Assembly: GCA_004802705.1 (NCBI GenBank)
Contig: SGPL01000227.1
Location: 1-49,428, forward strand
Length of the DNA stretch: 49,428 bases
DNA from: Bondarzewia mesenterica
Lineage: Eukaryota; Basidiomycota; Agaricomycetes; Russulales; Bondarzewiaceae
Direction of reading: 5' to 3'
How positions within the stretch are numbered: the stretch's first letter is position 1; each line of letters opens with the position of its first letter. Shown one piece after another: positions 46,534 to 49,428 of this stretch. The position numbers and the translations under genes were made by a program. The notes beneath the pieces were generated by a model. The model had not been told where the DNA came from, did no database searches, and saw only the letters and a list, made by a program, of their open reading frames with translations.

Positions 46534-47700
46534 CATGCCACTGAGAAAGCATAATGCCACTAAGATAATGTCTATATTATGAGTATTATATGTCTCACCT
46601 ATCAAAGCCTTCTTGCAGAGTGCAGTCAGTTATCATATTAGAGGAGGATGCTGAGTTAATAAATATAATAGCATTTATTACATTAGATGAAGATAATTAG
46701 GTAGATAATAAAAAAGCTATGAGATTAAACTGAGCTTTTTTAGATGATCCATAGGAGCAAAAAAGTGCTCAACCTCTCACTTGATGCTTTGTGCATATAT
46801 ATCATGCAATTTATCGCACAACTAATCATGAAAAAAAAGATGCTGTAAAAATAAATTAGCAAGTATATGTAAAATCTATATTTATAGTTATTTTTTTGAT
46901 AGCTAGCTACAAATTTTAATTATACACAAAAAAATTCACTATTATAAAGTGACTTAAGACAAAGATACATGCTCATTTTATTTTAATGTCTAGAGCCTAT
47001 TTAAAAAATGAGAGGTATTTAAATTTTATAATTACTCATCATCATATTCAATAGCTATCTGTCTAATTTATTTAATAAAATTACACATTCTTAATAACCA
47101 TTTCTTTAGCATAAAATGTAGGGCAGAAAAGACTTTAAGAAGAATAAAAGATGAATTTACTCTATATGTGAAAAAGTGTAAGTCTATATATAATCTTTCT
47201 AATGAGTTTAATAGAGATTTTTATAAGCATGCTTTTATTTGAGAAGAGATGATCACTCATTGTCTGCCTAGCTAATATTTTAAATATTATAACTATTGTA
47301 TCATATATCCAAAACACTAAATAGTGCAAGAGAAGTTTTTACTCTATATTAAAAGGAAAAGGCCTTATAACACTGTGCAAAATGATGCTACAAAAACTAA
47401 AGACAATATTAAAGTTTCACAAAATGATGCTATATAGGATAATAATAAAGATGCATAAAATGAGGTTATATAAAATGATGTTACATATCTATAAGATAAA
47501 AATAAGGATACATAAGATGAAGTTATGTATGAGCAAGATGACATTGAGGTTGTGTAGAATAATACTATGCTAGACAGCAATAAAGTTACACAAAATAATA
47601 ATGATGTTGTGCAAAAAGAAAATAAAGATACATGAAATAAAGCTATGTCTGCTTAAGATGATATTGAGGTTATGTAGGATGAAAACATCACTTTGTCAGG
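46534..47700 (+). pseudogene. Decayed gene with MPLKK-type first exon and acidic Gln/Asp/Asn-rich repeats
   Basis: The first exon MPLRKHNATKIMS parallels MPLKKCKASKATS at 7301, and the following intron-like stretch and CAG-rich start of exon 2 also align. Downstream, a coding-like region (about 46900-47100) leads to 47380-47700. There one frame reads NDA, NKD, QDE and DDIEVx repeats interrupted only by TAA/TAG/TGA at Gln-like positions. The minus-strand open frame at 47365-47580 and the plus frame 47382-47573 are out-of-frame shadows of these repeats. Function unknown. Confidence 0.45.
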
Positions 47701-49428
47701 TTTGTTAATGCATAAGAATATGCATATAATCTTGCTGTAGACACATCAGATCATAACAATTCAATCTTGTCAGCAGAATTGATGATATTTAAGGGCAAAA
47801 TTTTATTATTATTATTTATAAATATAGTAACATTAAGATTTATTTTATGTCTAAATATTTAAAATTTAGTGTCACTTGCTCACTAAATATATAATATCTT
47901 ATGTCTCATTGTATATTTTAACTGATGTCCTTTGATAGCTCAATATTTTTTTTATCATTAAGTGATGAACATGTCATCTTATACTTTATTAATTCTATTT
48001 TCAGTTAATAGCAATCGCTCAACTCAAAATAATTGTGAAGAATATATATTTTTAAATTTATAACTAATAATTAACAATTTAACTCTATTGATTTATATTC
48101 TTATATTTGTATATACTATTATTTCTTTTTTTGTATGCTATATGGGTCTAATCCTCATTCAACTTTCTTTTCTTGCTCTTTTTAACCTTATTATTATTGT
48201 TATTCTTATAGCTATACTTTTTTTTTTTTCTTTATTTGTTATAGCTTTTACTTTAATTTTTTTATCTCCAAATGTGATTTAGAGTTGAAGCTAAGCTATT
48301 GCTAATGCAAGATCTTATGTCTGTTTTTGTTGATAAAAAATATTGTAAATATCTAAACTTTTTTTTTAATGTTATAGTAGTAATACTGTAAATTGTTTAA
48401 TATATATGTTAAAGATAATAAAAATAGATCAATGTGAATACCTCTAACTGCTACTCTATATATTAGAATGTCTTTATTTAATCTCATAATTTTAATATTT
48501 TTAAAGAGCTTTCTTCCTGTAGTGCTTTAATTCAGATTTTTTTTTTAATAAATATGTTCATCTTTTTAAATATAACTTTGAGAAGTGTAAAGAGAATTTG
48601 AATTCTAAAGAATATCGTTAAAGAACAAGAAATCAGTCGACAAGCCTAAAATAAAATAACATAAAAAATAAGGACTCAAAGTAAAAAATAAAACTAAAAG
48701 AGAAGAAATGCAAGAAGAAGAAGAAAATATACAATGCATAAGAGAATGATATTTTTTATTTAATCTCATGAAGTAACATTATTTAATGATAAATTACATA
48801 ACCTTATTCTATTAAAGACAGATATTACCTTTAGTAGTTTGATTACAATGTGGGATCACTACTTGAATATCACACTTTGTCACACCATTTTTTTGTGCAT
48901 TTTGTTAGCCTCTTAAAATGTAGCATTGTCATGCTTTTTTTTGATAGATCTCTTAAGTTGTTGTTCTTTATTGTTGTTTTATCTTTATAATATTTAAACT
49001 TCTTACATTATATCAAAGCATAAACTCAATGATTTATACTTTAATTATAACATAAATTGTATCTATTTAAATCTATCTGTTATATTATGTACATTATAAA
49101 ATATAATAAAATAAATTTTATAATATTTTACTGTATTACTGAAGAAAAAACTTTCTATTATAGTTTTTATTGTTTCTTTTCAATATATTAGCTCGCTTCT
49201 TATCCTCATATTTTATACTACTCCATTCTCTTTATTTTAAATATCCTTTAAGAAAAAATTATATTTTTAAATTATTAAGTGAATATTTATATATTTAGTA
49301 TAAATTATATCTCTAAATCACAATTAATCCTCATGAAAAGCAAATGCTTAAAGTGAGTATCATATTATTAAATTATTATGCTATAATTATTAAAATAAAT
49401 ATAGTTCTATTTAATGATAAAACTATTA
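47701..49428. other. AT-rich end region, nothing assigned
   Basis: Long T and A runs, one Leu/Ile/Phe-rich chance frame at 48088, and a purine-rich block at 48640-48740. No gene, RNA or repeat structure can be supported. Confidence 0.5.

Noticed and set aside
47365..47580. Ser/Tyr/Leu-rich minus-strand ORF
   Set aside because: It is the complement of the acidic repeat region of the plus-strand gene and has repeat-driven composition.
1..49428. Reassigned genetic code (TAA/TAG read as Gln)
   Set aside because: Stops fall at Gln positions very often, but TGA also stands for Arg and TAG for Trp, normal CAA/CAG codons remain, and LTRs show the same transitions in non-coding DNA. Mutation explains all of it.

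Overview
This is a eukaryotic, almost certainly fungal (Dikarya-type) window: AT-rich, packed with decayed transposable elements, with short GT-AG introns in the few recognisable genes. Coding regions can still be read through, but CAA/CAG, CGA and TGG codons have repeatedly become TAA/TAG, TGA or TAG. The two LTRs of one complete element differ at about 68 positions by hand count, all transitions. That is the signature of repeat-induced point mutation (RIP) or methyl-cytosine deamination, not of ordinary drift. No bacterial features, tRNA, rRNA or CRISPR array were seen.

Layout. 1-5769 (minus) is a Ty3/gypsy chromodomain element cut by the left window edge, with its 5' LTR at 5350-5769. 6088-6895 (minus) and 7301-10479 (plus) are two divergent intron-rich genes of unknown function that can be spliced in frame by eye. 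10900-13800 (plus) is a decayed Helitron Pif1 helicase, followed in unexpected order by a Helitron N-terminal region (14450-16200). 16915-18090 and 18120-20060 (minus) hold two further unidentified gene families. 20155-21475 is a gypsy gag/protease fragment. 21480-33400 is a Ty1/copia element split inside its reverse transcriptase by a complete 7.7 kb Ty3/gypsy element (25215-32915; LTRs 403/402 bp; 5-bp target duplication ACACT). 33440-35960 (minus) is a decayed gene block whose distal part is a copy of 18120-18590. 36000-44000 is a very AT-rich desert. 44060-45870 (plus) is an inverted relative of the 17 kb gene, and 46534-47700 (plus) is a decayed gene whose first exon resembles that of the 7.3 kb gene.

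How the parts work together. Both gypsy elements appear to use Tf1-like self-priming. A 10-nt sequence placed 34 bp after the LTR TATA box is exactly complementary to a 10-nt primer-binding site 3 nt inside the LTR. The two elements differ at one position of this pair, and the pairing is kept by a compensatory transversion on the other side. The complete gypsy element also carries a roughly 500-codon third ORF between pol and the 3' LTR, with a coiled-coil-like middle and a very basic C-terminal part, bounded by two near-identical polypurine tracts. Self-priming and the third ORF are the most distinctive biology in the window. The unidentified spliced gene families, each with a second decayed copy here except the 6.1-6.9 kb gene, are the next most interesting.
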